Origin: Aurelia coerulea
Lineage: Eukaryota; Cnidaria; Scyphozoa; Semaeostomeae; Ulmaridae
Length of the DNA stretch: 64,000 bases
Assembly (NCBI GenBank): GCA_039566865.1
Contig: CM076959.1
Location: 9,717,501-9,781,500, forward strand
Direction of reading: 5' to 3'
Shown here: piece by piece, positions 54,815-64,000 of the stretch
Position numbering within the stretch: the stretch's first letter is position 1
Layout of the letters: every line of letters begins with the position of its first letter
Notes under the pieces: model-generated
Seen by the model: the letters and a program-made list of their open reading frames with translations, nothing else
Told to the model about the DNA's origin: nothing
Database searches by the model: none
Translations under genes and position numbers: made by a program

Positions 54815-55305
54815 GACTATAAGGGGTTACCCTCTTGCTCAGTCTTTCAGAATTTTTCTCTACCTGATAAAAGATATAAAAGACGGTTTTCAAAAATACT
54901 CCTTACTAGATTTGGCTTTTCGAAATCCTGATTAATTTTGTGGTTGGAGATCTTTTCAATCAATTAGATAGCAGAAAAACTGCATGAAGGAAATTATTGC
55001 AAACTGCAGAGAGGCATTGGGCAGTGGAAACAATGCTGAGACCGTAGTTATGGACCTTTCCAAAGCCATTGACTGCTTGAATCCTAATTTATTAGTCACA
55101 AAATTATATCGCAATCATGAAATATAATCAATCGTTTTTAAACGACTCCCTATCCTTTCAGAGTGGTTTTAAAATAACTGCAAGAAGCTGTGGCGATAAG
55201 TGCCAGTGTGTGATTTTTGGTACAAAAAGCAACGATTTATCGATAAAAATTTGAACTACAACATTCATAGAGAGTACAGAGGAAAAGTTATTAGGTGTGC
55301 TGTTT
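54815..55305 (+). pseudogene. LINE RT scraps (motif A and post-catalytic block)
   Basis: Three in-order scraps: EEKYLGVTIRGYPL at about 54797-54840; then AETVVMDLSKAIDCLNPNLL (motif A) at about 55040-55100; then KCQCVIFGTKSNDLSIKI and ESTEEKLLGVL at 55197-55302. Motifs B and C are deleted between the second and third. The MDLSKAIDCL form differs from the F(I/L)DLKKAFDTV of the other LINEs here, so it is another family. Confidence 0.6.
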
Positions 55306-55375
55306 TAATTACAGCTTAACATATTAATTAGATCTATTTTATTTTGTACTTAATAAAAATTTAATTCTTGTTTTA

Positions 55376-55432
55376 GTAGGCATCAATTAGCTGCAATTTA
55401 GCTACAACTTTTAACGCCTACTATAAAGGTAT
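55376..55432. repeat. dispersed repeat shared with 40357-40440
   Basis: GTAGGCATCAATTAGCTGCA and CAACTTTTAACGCCTACTAT match the copy near 40.4 kb. Confidence 0.65.
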
Positions 55433-55956
55433 TAATGATGGGAACTTCTTTCATTTTAAAAATCAAAGTCTATACATTTATAATGGTTTAAAAATTCTTC
55501 TTAGTAAAAGATATAACAAAATTTACAATACACAAATTAAGTATAAAAGAGCCGGTCATTCTTCTTCATTCTTCATTCTTCTCTCTTTGTCAACGCAAAG
55601 ATATGACTGCTAGCACTCAGGAGTTTAGTTAAGATTCTGTAATTCTTCAGAGTTCGAGGTGAGCTGGTTATTCCATGGCTTGTTTCGTATACAAAATATG
55701 TAATACGTCCAACGAATCATAATGTTTGTTATACTTTTTAGCACATAATCCTTTTAGCCCTGGATCGTTCTGAGTTTGTTTAACATTGAAAAAGTATCAC
55801 AACTGGTTTCAAACATTCCCAAAGAACCCATGGATACATTGCCAAATCTAACAGCATCGTATTTTCGCGAAAGAGTTTTCGACGAGTTCTGAATATTTTT
55901 GCTTTTTCCTTAAAGCATTCTCATTCGAGTTCGATTCAAATCCCACAGTAAGTTCT
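55433..55956. other. unannotated
   Basis: A short TTCTTCATTC tandem is seen at 55560-55585. Nothing else is supported. Confidence 0.3.
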
Positions 55957-55979
55957 ATGATATACAGTGTCCGATTAAA

Positions 55980-56211
55980 AATGATTAAAAATAATAATTA
56001 TTATGATAAATATGATAATAATGATGAATATGATAATAATGATAATAATATAATAAAAAAACAATTGTTTCAGGGCAGACGTTTCGATATAAAATCTTCT
56101 TCAGTAATGATAATAATAATAATAGTAATACAAGTAGTAGTAGTAATGGTTATCGTAGTGATAGTAATGATAGTAATACTAACAGTAATGATAATAATAG
56201 GAATAAAAATG

Positions 56212-56254
<43 letters not shown>

Positions 56255-56270
56255 TAATAATGATAATGTA
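55980..56270. repeat. (AAT/GATAAT)n microsatellite
   Basis: Imperfect AAT, GATAAT and GTAGTAAT units surround a 50-bp non-repeat insert at 56055-56105. Poly-I frames here are artefacts. Confidence 0.93.
56078..56104 (-). ncRNA. truncated hammerhead-like core inside microsatellite
   Basis: On the minus strand: CTGAAGA, A, GAT-TTTAT-ATC, GAAACGTC. The stem I partner upstream has been replaced by microsatellite, so stem I cannot form. It is a relic of the same family as 6825 and 51514. Confidence 0.55.
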
Positions 56271-56315
56271 TGGCAGACTATTCTCCTCAACTACCACTAA
56301 CGGGGAGAAGTCCTG

Positions 56316-57720
56316 AAAATGTATCAACCATTGTGTTTCTGTTTTGATGTCATGCACCATTGCAAGGTTCGTTCAAAGGAAAGATTTATCATTCTGATAA
56401 ATCACCCTAGCCTGTCTTTTCCTAATAACCCTAGCTGTATCAATTTTGAAGAGTTTATCTCCATGAAAATTCTGGAACGCCTCCACAACGGTTCATTTTC
56501 AATCTGGGGTGAACATGGATACTGTATTCCACCACGACTATTACAATAAAAACCAAAAAGCCAAGAATGCGCCATGATCAGCTTTTTTCTCCTTTCATGG
56601 ACGAAAATGTTGACCAGGGACTTTTTTTTGGACAAAATTGAACGATAATTCAGGCTACGACCACGTAAAAATTACACAAGATAGTAGAGAATATTTTGAT
56701 TTGTCTTGGAAAGGAGGGTATGTCATTATATAATACGCTACCTTTTGGGTGGAACCCAAGCTCCTACGTATATCAAACGATCGGCCTTGGAGCCTCCCAT
56801 TTCATTCGATCGCAGGGAGTACCTTTAACGCAGTACATCGACGACAGGCACATTGGCCAGTTGCAGTCACCAAGGAATCTAACGGAGTCATGATCAAATT
56901 TAGAAGTTACTGAATCCGCCCCTTTTTATCATCACAGCGTTAACATTAGTTTCGTGTGTCTACTTTATAGGCCTTGCAGAGTCTATCCTGTAACTACAGC
57001 AACGTATTTGTGTTGTTGGGGCTAATCTCCGTGAAACATGCATTCTCAAGACAAAAAGCAGCTCTTGCGTTGTTTCGAGAGTCTATCTTGAGTTCAAAGT
57101 ACATCTGCCTTCATATACTTCAGTCCTTTACAGGAAAAGCAACATTATTTACTCTTGCAGTACCAGCAGTGATGCTCTAAACCAAACAAATAATGCAAGC
57201 TTCGGCAAATGCTAAACAAAAAACAAACAAAAAAACAAAAAATCCCGAACTGTAAAACGAAAAAAAAAGTTTTCAACATAGAAATCTCTACAGATGCATC
57301 TAACACGGGCTGGGGAAGAGTTCTCATTCTCAGAAACAAAGCTTTTCTCTCAATCACATGACTATTTGGTCGGATAAATATTGTTACTAATCACCGATCA
57401 GAGAACAATAGCCTTCCACAAATCGTTAATTACCTTCTCCAAGGAGATCTATCAATGTAGTGATGATGTTATTGTCGATTTCAATATCTATGACACTTTT
57501 GGAACAACTAGGGTGGAAAAAATATCCCACTTAACAAAAATTACCTCTTCAATCTTAGTCAAAAGCTGAACGTCACCTACTCATAAAACGATGTTTGCTC
57601 CTTGCTCTTCAATTCTTCTACTGCAGCGGAAGAGGCTGGACAGAATTTTAGAGAGAAACTGCCTTTTGAGGCTGCAAACAACTCTTTCCTTGGAGCACAT
57701 ATTTAACAACAGATTGTATT
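56316..57720 (+). pseudogene. YR-retroelement-like (DIRS/Ngaro-like) RT and RNase H relic
   Basis: In-order blocks across frames: INFEEFISMKILERLHNGSF then WGEHGYCIPP; a shifted KPKSQECA; NSGYDHVKITQDSREYFDLS (motif A region); YNTLPFGWNPSSYVYQTIGL (motif B region); VPLTQYIDDR (motif C); LFRESILSSKYICLHILQSF; and an RNase H-like ISTDASNTGWGR near 57285. The PFGW...YIDDR arrangement is what I know from tyrosine-recombinase retroelements of invertebrates. No recombinase is visible and there are many stops and shifts, so it is dead. The clade assignment is tentative. Confidence 0.65.
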
Positions 57721-57985
57721 GTGCAAAAAAAATAAAATAAAAAAATAAAATACAATGCCAGATGAAAAATTGTCTCCTGGGTCGGGTTGTTCAAACCCCG
57801 ATTGGCGCTAATCTTGGATTAAGGCATGATTCGGTAGTCATTTGTATTGTTCCAATCTGGTATTAGCCTTATATCAGTTTTTAACAATCGGGCCCTGGTA
57901 TATATTGGTGACCTACTCCTAAACCTACTCTTGAGTTATGGATAGTATATGCTAGGATCAATGTATTTATCATCAGGATACTTAT
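57721..57985. other. unannotated
   Basis: No gene or clear element is supported. Confidence 0.3.
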
Positions 57986-58041
57986 TGATTGTATACAAAG
58001 ATCACAGTTTCACTTTGTGTGCCCGGTAAAAACAGCAATTG

Positions 58042-58430
58042 ATGGTGCGCTCTCCATATCTTAGTCGGTTTTGGTAGCAGGGGTGCGTAATCCAGTGAAA
58101 ATACGTTACTATTTTCACTGGATTACAAACTCCGAATAACAAAAGGGCTAAGTCCCAAGTGGCTAATCGTGCTTCACGTAGCCCTCTGCGCGTGAATTGA
58201 AGGCCCCAAGGGGATTCATCGTATTTAAGCATGAGCTGGACCACGCCTAGTGCATTCCAAGCAACAATCTCGGCGACAAAGCGAAAAATCGACCCATCCC
58301 TCCTCCCGCAGTGACGGTTCGCTGGTTATCAGCAACCTTGCTACCGAAAACAGCATCTCTGGTGCGCTCTCCATATCTTAGTCGGTTTTGGTAGCAGGGG
58401 TGCGTAATCCAGTGAAAATACGTTACTATA
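58042..58430. repeat. direct repeats flanking the conserved open segment, with palindrome
   Basis: GGTGCGCTCTCCATATCTTA, GTCGGTTTTGGTAGCAGGGG, TGCGTAATCCAGTGAAAATA, CGTTACTA is present at 58042-58113 and again at 58361-58430. Between them lies the second copy of the conserved open segment (58112-58274). GTAATCCAGTGAAAAT at 58089 is mirrored by ATTTTCACTGGATTAC at 58113-58128, an 8-nt loop hairpin. Confidence 0.85.
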
Positions 58431-58594
58431 TAAAGTCTCAAGCAAACGAAGAAGCACGCCTCCCAACGACCCTCCTGGGATTTGCTTAAATTGCTAAATC
58501 CCTAGATGGCAAGACAGGGAATTCCACCCTGACACCACGTGCACACTGACACGAAATACGAAAGGAAGCATGCCCCCAAGATAAAGCCTAAGAC
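58431..58594 (-). other. 3' UTR of Penelope-like element
   Basis: Follows the stop codon of the Penelope-like frame on the minus strand. GCTAAATCCCTAGATGGCAA and GGAATTCCACCCTGACACCA correspond to the 3' region of the copy at 6440-6505. Confidence 0.6.
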
Positions 58595-60751
58595 TTATTC
58601 AAATGGAATGACTGTATTCAGGCGACCCCACAGGCCCCCACAGGCGAACATATCCAATTCAACATCAGCCGCTCTTTCATTGAGACCGTTGGGTGCAAAG
58701 GTTCCCAATTTGTATTGCCAAAATAATTCTTTTCTACGAAGTGAGTAAACATCTGAAGCCCCATCAATAATTTTTATGCTGACCGAAAAAGCACCCTGAT
58801 GGCCTTCACTAAAAAAATGCCCAAAGAAACCCGCCTGTGGTACCGCCTTACCCCTGTCAAGACTGCCATCATTGTATTTACGTGCATATGTTCGAAAATA
58901 TGATTTGTACACATTAAATCTTTGCCGAAATTTGGTTTTTGTGCTGCCCACATATTTTTTATTGCAGCAATCACATTGCAACAAGTAGACTACATTCTCC
59001 GAGTTGCAATGATAAGCATCAGAGGAGATCGTAAAGCGTCGAGAGTCATTAAAATTTCGAAATGTCTCCCCTTCAACAATGAGTGCACAAATTTGACAGC
59101 TTCTCCTGCCATTACATTTGAAAGTGCCCTTTTCAGCTTGTTCATCCGTTTGTTGGTAAACTTTGGCCCGAACCAGAGTATCCTTCAAATTTTTAGCCCT
59201 TCTGAACGAAACAAAAATCTTATCCTTGAAAATATGTCGATGTTCATTATCAACAAAGAGTGCATTCAAACAAGTTTGCAAAATGTCGTAAACTTTATGA
59301 AATGCTGGATGGAATGTTAAAACCAGGGGTATCCTCGTATCATCCCGGTGCTTTTGGTTCCGATCCAGGAGGGTATTCCGATCCAACCCCCTTACCCTAT
59401 TAAACTGTCCCTCTATTTCTCCCCTATTGTACCCCCGATCCAAAAGAAAATTTTCCAAGTTTTCCAATCGATTTTCAAAAAATGAGTCTTCTGAGCAGAT
59501 ACGACGAATTCGAAGGGCCTGCCCATAGGGAATGCCCTTTTTCGTATGACCTGGATGACACGAGGAACGATGAAGAAGCTGATGAGTATCAGTCGGTTTC
59601 GTATACAGATCTGTGACTATTTTGTTACCTTGCCTAATAACCTGAACATCCAAAAAGTTCACCGTTTCCTTGGAATATTCAACGGTGAACTTTATGGAAT
59701 GGTGAGCGGAATTCAGAAAATCTACAAATTCTATAAGTTTTTCCTCCCCGTGTGTCCAAACTAAAATTACATCATCAATATAACGCCACCATAACCAAGG
59801 CTTATATTGTGATTGTTCAAGAAGTTTTTCTTCCAAAGCCGCCAAAAATAGAATAGCATATGATGGTGCACATTTGGTACCAATAGCTGTCCCCCTAATT
59901 TGGTTAAAAAAATCACCATTAAACTCAAAAAAATTATTTGTTAGCACTAAATTAGCCAGTTCCACTAAGGTATCCGTAGAAACCGATTGATTCTCCCTTG
60001 AATTAAGAGCAGTACGCAGAGCTTCCAGTCCTTCGTCATGGGGTATACTAGGATATAGACCGACCACATCAATCGTACACAGAATAGCATCCCGAGGAAG
60101 GTCCTCCATGCTGGCTAGCTTTTGCAGAAAATCGTTAGTATCTTTGACATATGACCGGACTCTTTTTGCTAAAGGTTGGAGATGATGGTCCAAAACTGCT
60201 GAAATATTTTCGGTGAAACAGCCTGAATTCGAAATAACAGGTCTCCCTGGGACACTATTGAGTCTTTTGTGGATTTTCGGTAAAAGATAAAACCTCCCCA
60301 GCTTTGGGTTGTTGACCATAAAATATTCCAGAGTTTTCTCATCAATGTCCCCTCGCCCCTCAATCTTACTAATTGCGTCCTGGACGACACGTTGTACCAG
60401 AGCTGAAGGGTCATTGTCGAGTTTCTGATAAACCCCAGGATCCCCAAGCTGGTTCTCCGCTTCCAAAATATAGTCTTCCCTATCCCACACTACGACCCCT
60501 GAACCCTTGTCCGCTTCCTTAATAATAATTGTTCGATCTGATCTAAGATTATTTAAAGCTACTCTTTCTTCTCTAGTCAAATTACTATAGTTACAACCTT
60601 CTGGTGATACTTTCATAAGCTCGTTTTCTAATTTAGATAAAAATACCTCGATTGCCAAGTCCTTATTCCTAGGGTTAAATTTGCTTTTGGGTCTAAATGC
60701 TGGCACTTCTGAAAAATCATCATTCTCTTTAAAAAGCCATTTAAGTCGCAA
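58595..60751 (-). CDS. Penelope-like element protein: reverse transcriptase plus GIY-YIG endonuclease
   Basis: 718 uninterrupted codons. Penelope-like elements copy RNA into DNA with an RT related to telomerase, primed at nicks made by a C-terminal GIY-YIG nuclease. Visible features: KEADKGSG (78-85), LPKIHK (157-162), motif A TIDVVGLYPSIPH (226-238), motif B GTAIGTKCAPSY (287-298), motif C YIDD (324-327), a CNGRRSCQIC cluster (546-555) as in the known linker, GIY-like VVYLLQC (588-594), YIG-like KYVGST (599-604), R609/R611, and a glutamate in RRKELFWQ (673-680). All catalytic residues look present, so this copy may have been active recently. The first codon taken is TTG; the frame runs at least 12 codons further upstream (to about 60790), so the true N-terminus is not fixed and 5' truncation is likely. 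Confidence 0.93.
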   Translation of the reverse strand: MRLKWLFKENDDFSEVPAFRPKSKFNPRNKDLAIEVFLSKLENELMKVSPEGCNYSNLTREERVALNNLRSDRTIIIKEADKGSGVVVWDREDYILEAENQLGDPGVYQKLDNDPSALVQRVVQDAISKIEGRGDIDEKTLEYFMVNNPKLGRFYLLPKIHKRLNSVPGRPVISNSGCFTENISAVLDHHLQPLAKRVRSYVKDTNDFLQKLASMEDLPRDAILCTIDVVGLYPSIPHDEGLEALRTALNSRENQSVSTDTLVELANLVLTNNFFEFNGDFFNQIRGTAIGTKCAPSYAILFLAALEEKLLEQSQYKPWLWWRYIDDVILVWTHGEEKLIEFVDFLNSAHHSIKFTVEYSKETVNFLDVQVIRQGNKIVTDLYTKPTDTHQLLHRSSCHPGHTKKGIPYGQALRIRRICSEDSFFENRLENLENFLLDRGYNRGEIEGQFNRVRGLDRNTLLDRNQKHRDDTRIPLVLTFHPAFHKVYDILQTCLNALFVDNEHRHIFKDKIFVSFRRAKNLKDTLVRAKVYQQTDEQAEKGTFKCNGRRSCQICALIVEGETFRNFNDSRRFTISSDAYHCNSENVVYLLQCDCCNKKYVGSTKTKFRQRFNVYKSYFRTYARKYNDGSLDRGKAVPQAGFFGHFFSEGHQGAFSVSIKIIDGASDVYSLRRKELFWQYKLGTFAPNGLNERAADVELDMFACGGLWGRLNTVIPFE

Positions 60752-60857
60752 CCTTCTACCGAAGTTTTCTAAATCGATTTTAACCTGTGAATACGATTTT
60801 AACCTGTTAATAATAATATTAATAATGAAGCTGTTGAGTACTTAATAATAATTATCA

Positions 60858-61157
60858 ATAAGAAAAAGAACGAATCGTGCTTGCTGATAGATATATCCTG
60901 CCCCTTCGATACAAGAATTGAAAGAAAAGAAATGGAAAAAATTGCGGTATATCAAGACTTAAAAGAGAGAGATCAAGAGGCTATGGAATGTGAGGGAAAT
61001 TAAGATTGTACCAATAATCATTGGAGCTCTGGGTACCATTGGAAACAACTTTGAAAACTGGTCGAAGAAAATTGAAGTGGAATGCAGCACAGAACTTTTA
61101 CAGAAAGCTTGCCTGTTAGGAACTGCAATGAACCTAAGAAGAGTACTGGATACGTAA
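60858..61157 (+). pseudogene. RLE-type LINE C-terminal fragment, second copy
   Basis: Reads NESCLLIDISCPFDTRIERK, EMEKIAVYQDL, then after a frameshift RLWNVREIKIVPIIIGALGT and ACLLGTAMNLRRVLDT stop. It holds the second half of the PD...D nuclease (the D in LLIDISCP) and the C-terminus. It gives the intact order YQDL-KREI that is interrupted by LINE B at 43.39 kb. UTR words AAGGGACTTGGCCTGATACC resemble AAGGGTATTGACTTGATATT after the 51.4-kb copy. Confidence 0.82.
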
Positions 61158-61535
61158 AGCCAAGGGACTTGGCCTGATACCCAGTAGTTAACCGGCAGTC
61201 AACATGAACGCCGAGTAAACAGTTTCAGTTTCAGTTTCATATATTTTAAATTCACTTCATACAATTTATAATTTACTATACCAACAAATAACTACTCTAC
61301 AAGGAAATAAGACAATATTACAGAAAATTAATACATTGGTATGGAAAATTAATACAATATAAAAATACAGAGAAAGGAATAAATTGTATGGAGTGAATTA
61401 CTTAAAGGAGGAGCTCTCTCAATAGGTCATAGGTCAACTAATCGAGGAGGGAGCCCTATGATCCTATGAAAAATTGGAAATTATTATGATTTTCATATAA
61501 TAAAGTAGAAATTGTGCCAGAATCAAACATAGCTT
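61158..61535. other. unannotated
   Basis: GTTTCA occurs three times in tandem at 61220-61238; otherwise AT-rich without a call. Confidence 0.3.
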
Positions 61536-61539
61536 TGAA

Positions 61540-62140
61540 TTATTCATTGACCTTGTTCAGTAAGTAAATTTTCAGTTGCTTTTGAAGGATACTTTCGATG
61601 GAGCATTACGGAGTTCAACGGGTAATGAATTCCAAAGTTTAGCACCAAGATATCGAATTGATTTTAAACCATATTGAAGACTGTTTATTCGAGATAAGTA
61701 TAGATTTCCTTGACTGGCCTGTCTCGTTGAATATTGATGAACAGATCAATTGATTAGGAAGAAGTTATGAAAGCAACTAGGTGAAGTTTTATTAACGGAG
61801 TCAAAGACAAAGGTTAAAAGTCGGAGTTCAAATATCGCAGAAAGTTTGAGAAGTTTAAGATCGTTAAAGATTGGAAGAGAGGGTGACAAGCGAGGCTGAA
61901 ATGAGATAGCTCTGACTGCTTTTTTCTGTAATTTAAAAATTGGATCAACATATGATGCATATGTTTCACCCAAAACAATAAGACCATATTGTACAAAAAC
62001 AAAGCATTGTAGAAGCAAAGTAAAACATCTAATGGAAGTAAGTTTCTAATTTTGAAAAAGATTCCACAAGTTCTGGCTAATTTTTAGAAAGTTCACTGAG
62101 ATGGTATTTCCAGCTTAGGTGCTCATCTAAGAGGAGTCCT
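61540..62140 (-). pseudogene. LINE RT C-terminal fragment
   Basis: On the minus strand, reading upstream to downstream: KFLGLLLDEHLSWKYHLSEL (62130-62060), then after a shift YNMVLLFW / QYGLIVLGETYASYVDPIFK (62010-61935), LQKKAVRAISFQPR, LKLLKLSAIFELRLLTFVFD, and a decayed tail to about 61540. This is the thumb and C-terminal block of an APE-type LINE RT; catalytic motifs are missing. The 971-bp element inserts right at the start of the preserved part. Confidence 0.8.
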
Positions 62141-62149
62141 AAGAATTTG

Positions 62150-63120
62150 CAACCTCGTTCCCAGGGTGTTCTGATGTCATACGCTGGTCACGAAGCCGAA
62201 TGAACACCCTGGTACACTTGGCATCAATCTTGCCAAAATAAGACAAGATTCGCCCCATTATGGATTTGCAGTTTGCTAGGCAACGATAATCGACGAAAAA
62301 TGGTCGTTGCTCTAGCGCTAATTCTGAAGTATCTAAATTGAGAAATTAAAAACAAACACTTTGAGGACCCTATTTTAGCCCTTTTTAAGGTATTTAATCA
62401 TTAATCCGGGGTTAGCAAGTGCATTTAGTAGAAAAATGAGCACGATCCATTTGGGTGGAAAAAGGGCCTAAGTTGAAATTTTCAAGAATTTCCCCCACAG
62501 CTTTGAAAATAGAATGGCTCGTTATTCGGCGAATGTTAGAGATAAATTGGAGATTAAAAGTGTTTTAGTGAAAGAATACAGTTTTCTGTCGATTTTTGAC
62601 ATGACGCGGCCGTTTACTCCACGCAAAACGGAGTTACGGCGTAAAATGGGGTAGGCCGAAATTATTCCCCATTTTTGGGGGGCGCGCGCTCCTCTTCTGG
62701 GGGCAATATTGAACCCGGAATTGCGTTATTAGACTCGCAGACGAATGGTCTCTTAAAAACTTTTTTCCGTTTTGACATCGGGCTTGTAACCATGGAGCAT
62801 CGACTCCAAACGTAACCTCAGTTCAGAAAATCGCAACATTTTTTTTCAACCCCCTGTTATGACGTCATAATGACCCCAAAATTTCCTGAAACCCAAAAAT
62901 TCAGATGCGCCGTGGTCCATTACCCCTATTAAACTCCTCACTTGCGCCATACACCCCATTGATTTCGTGAAATTAGCCATTCAATAGAGGCCATTTGTGA
63001 ATGGGAGCCAGTAATTATCTGATTTAGCTATCGTTTTCGAATAGCCAATCAAATTGTCGAACGGCCTCTTGTATCCCAGAGTAGAGGTAGAGCAACGAAC
63101 TCACTCTGGGGACGAGATTG
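62150..63120. mobile_element. 971-bp non-autonomous DNA element, copy 2
   Basis: Same ends and exactly the same length as 20667-21637. A different perfect 9-bp duplication, AAGAATTTG, flanks it (62141-62149, 63121-63129). Scattered substitutions separate the copies. A GGGGGGCGCGCGCTC block and ATGACGTCAT words are kept in both. Confidence 0.95.
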
Positions 63121-63129
63121 AAGAATTTG

Positions 63130-63313
63130 ACAATTGAACAATATTGAACAATAGTAATCATAATCAATTTATTTCAGATTGGCGCTACATAGCTATGCAC
63201 AATAAAAATAAAAAATAGCATTATACTACCGGGTGTCCCAAAAAAGTATTTCTGTTTGAAAAATCACCAAAATTTGTTTACATGACCGATCTTCGATTTT
63301 ATTTTTTTTGTCA
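63130..63313. other. unannotated
   Basis: ACCGGGTGTCCCAAAAAAGT at 63228 is a word common at DNA transposon edges. No gene is supported. Confidence 0.3.
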
Positions 63314-63321
63314 AGCAGATC

Positions 63322-63675
63322 CCCGGGGGGTCTACTTAATGCAATGACCACCCGGGGATGTGCCTGCCAATAGGGTGTCATTTTCGGCTGAAAATTCCGG
63401 GACAGGATTATACCTTTGCACCATTATTCCGGGACCGATATGTTCATTAGAGTTACTTTTCCAAAACAGGTCATATTATGATAATCATTTAAAGAAACAC
63501 TTCAATTTATGAAATTATTAAATGAAATTTTTAGTATCGAAAGCAATTAGCGAAAAGTATACTCTCATTTTCTTCAGAACTATCAGTTTTCCAAGTCTTA
63601 CTCCAGGACAGGGTCATAAAATTTTGTTCCGGCAGGCACATCCCCGTTGTTTTTCTCCAAGGTAGACCCCCCGGG
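63322..63675. mobile_element. CCCGGG-family MITE, perfect 8-bp duplication
   Basis: 354 bp with CCCGGGGGGTCTAC and GTAGACCCCCCGGG ends; perfect flanking AGCAGATC at 63314-63321 and 63676-63683. It is the full-length relative of the inverted, decayed copy at 26641-26955. Confidence 0.92.
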
Positions 63676-63683
63676 AGCAGATC

Positions 63684-64000
63684 AAAGGCCAAATTATTTT
63701 CCCAGACTAGCTGATTTTGTAATTGGCTGAAAAATGAGAAATTTTAAGCTCTGTTAGGGTTTCCTGCTTTTGAATCATACTGCAAAGAAGCATTGATGAC
63801 TGCCAGATCAATTTCTTTGTGGATGTAAAGCATCTTTTTTGGTCATTAATGACTGAATTAAATGTACACTAACATTGAAAACTTCAATGATGATACAAAT
63901 TCTGAAAATTTTGACTATTAGGCAAGATTGAGTTTGTTGCTTGAAAACTATAGCTCAAAGTAAAGTTTTCAAGGTGTAATTTTTCCATCTTGTTGTATCA
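63684..64000. other. unannotated right edge
   Basis: No gene or repeat is clearly visible. Confidence 0.3.

Noticed and set aside
55957..56360. Poly-isoleucine/valine frames of 96-119 codons resembling membrane segments
   Set aside because: Translation of AAT/GTAGTA microsatellite; hydrophobic character is a codon artefact.

Overview
This is a eukaryotic window, almost certainly from an animal and most plausibly a marine invertebrate. It is about 62 percent A/T by eye and has no operons or dense gene array. It is packed with metazoan-type retroelements (APE-type LINEs, an RLE-bearing R2-group LINE, a Penelope-like element with GIY-YIG, a YR-retroelement-like RT), palindromic DNA elements, and AGGCCT-rich stretches. 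I cannot name the species. No complete host gene is recognisable; the best host candidate is one possible 129-nt exon near 38.4 kb.

Layout. 0.4-3.4 kb: a large foldback element whose arms are 15-bp tandem arrays, with a 182-bp hairpin element nested in its left arm. 4.2-5.2 kb: a LINE tail and a palindromic element with a 9-bp duplication. 6.2-7.2 kb: a Penelope-like fragment followed by a hammerhead-ribozyme-like motif and (ATT)n microsatellite. 8.4-14.7 kb: mostly unannotated, with a LINE fragment and inverted-repeat elements. 14.8-16.3 kb: a 5'-truncated LINE with poly(A). 17-24 kb: short inverted-repeat elements and the first copy of a 971-bp DNA element. 25.2-27 kb: another LINE. 27-41 kb: foldback and short TIR elements, including a 1,668-bp 'CGCGGACA' palindrome. 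41.4-51.4 kb: the most layered locus. Pieces of an RLE-type LINE flank an APE-type LINE that is itself split by three palindromic elements, one of them exactly inside its YADD catalytic motif. 51.5-54.3 kb: a second hammerhead-like motif and two tandem arrays built on a shared GAAGCTTAAT core. 55-58 kb: degraded RTs and microsatellite. 58-60.8 kb: a long open Penelope-like RT/GIY-YIG frame. 61-63.7 kb: an RLE LINE tail, a LINE fragment carrying the second 971-bp element (same length, different 9-bp duplication), and a CCCGGG-ended element.

How it fits together. The window is a record of repeated transposition rather than a pathway. Several insertions can be read exactly, because the interrupted LINE frame or the opposite palindrome arm supplies the empty site. 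Duplications fall into three groups: TA (44.3 kb), 8 bp (CCCGGG-ended and CGAGGGG-ended elements) and 9-10 bp (long foldback elements), implying at least three transposase systems acting in trans. No transposase gene was found here. The strongest functional signal outside protein coding is a set of hammerhead-like RNAs, three of which sit next to (AAT)n microsatellites.
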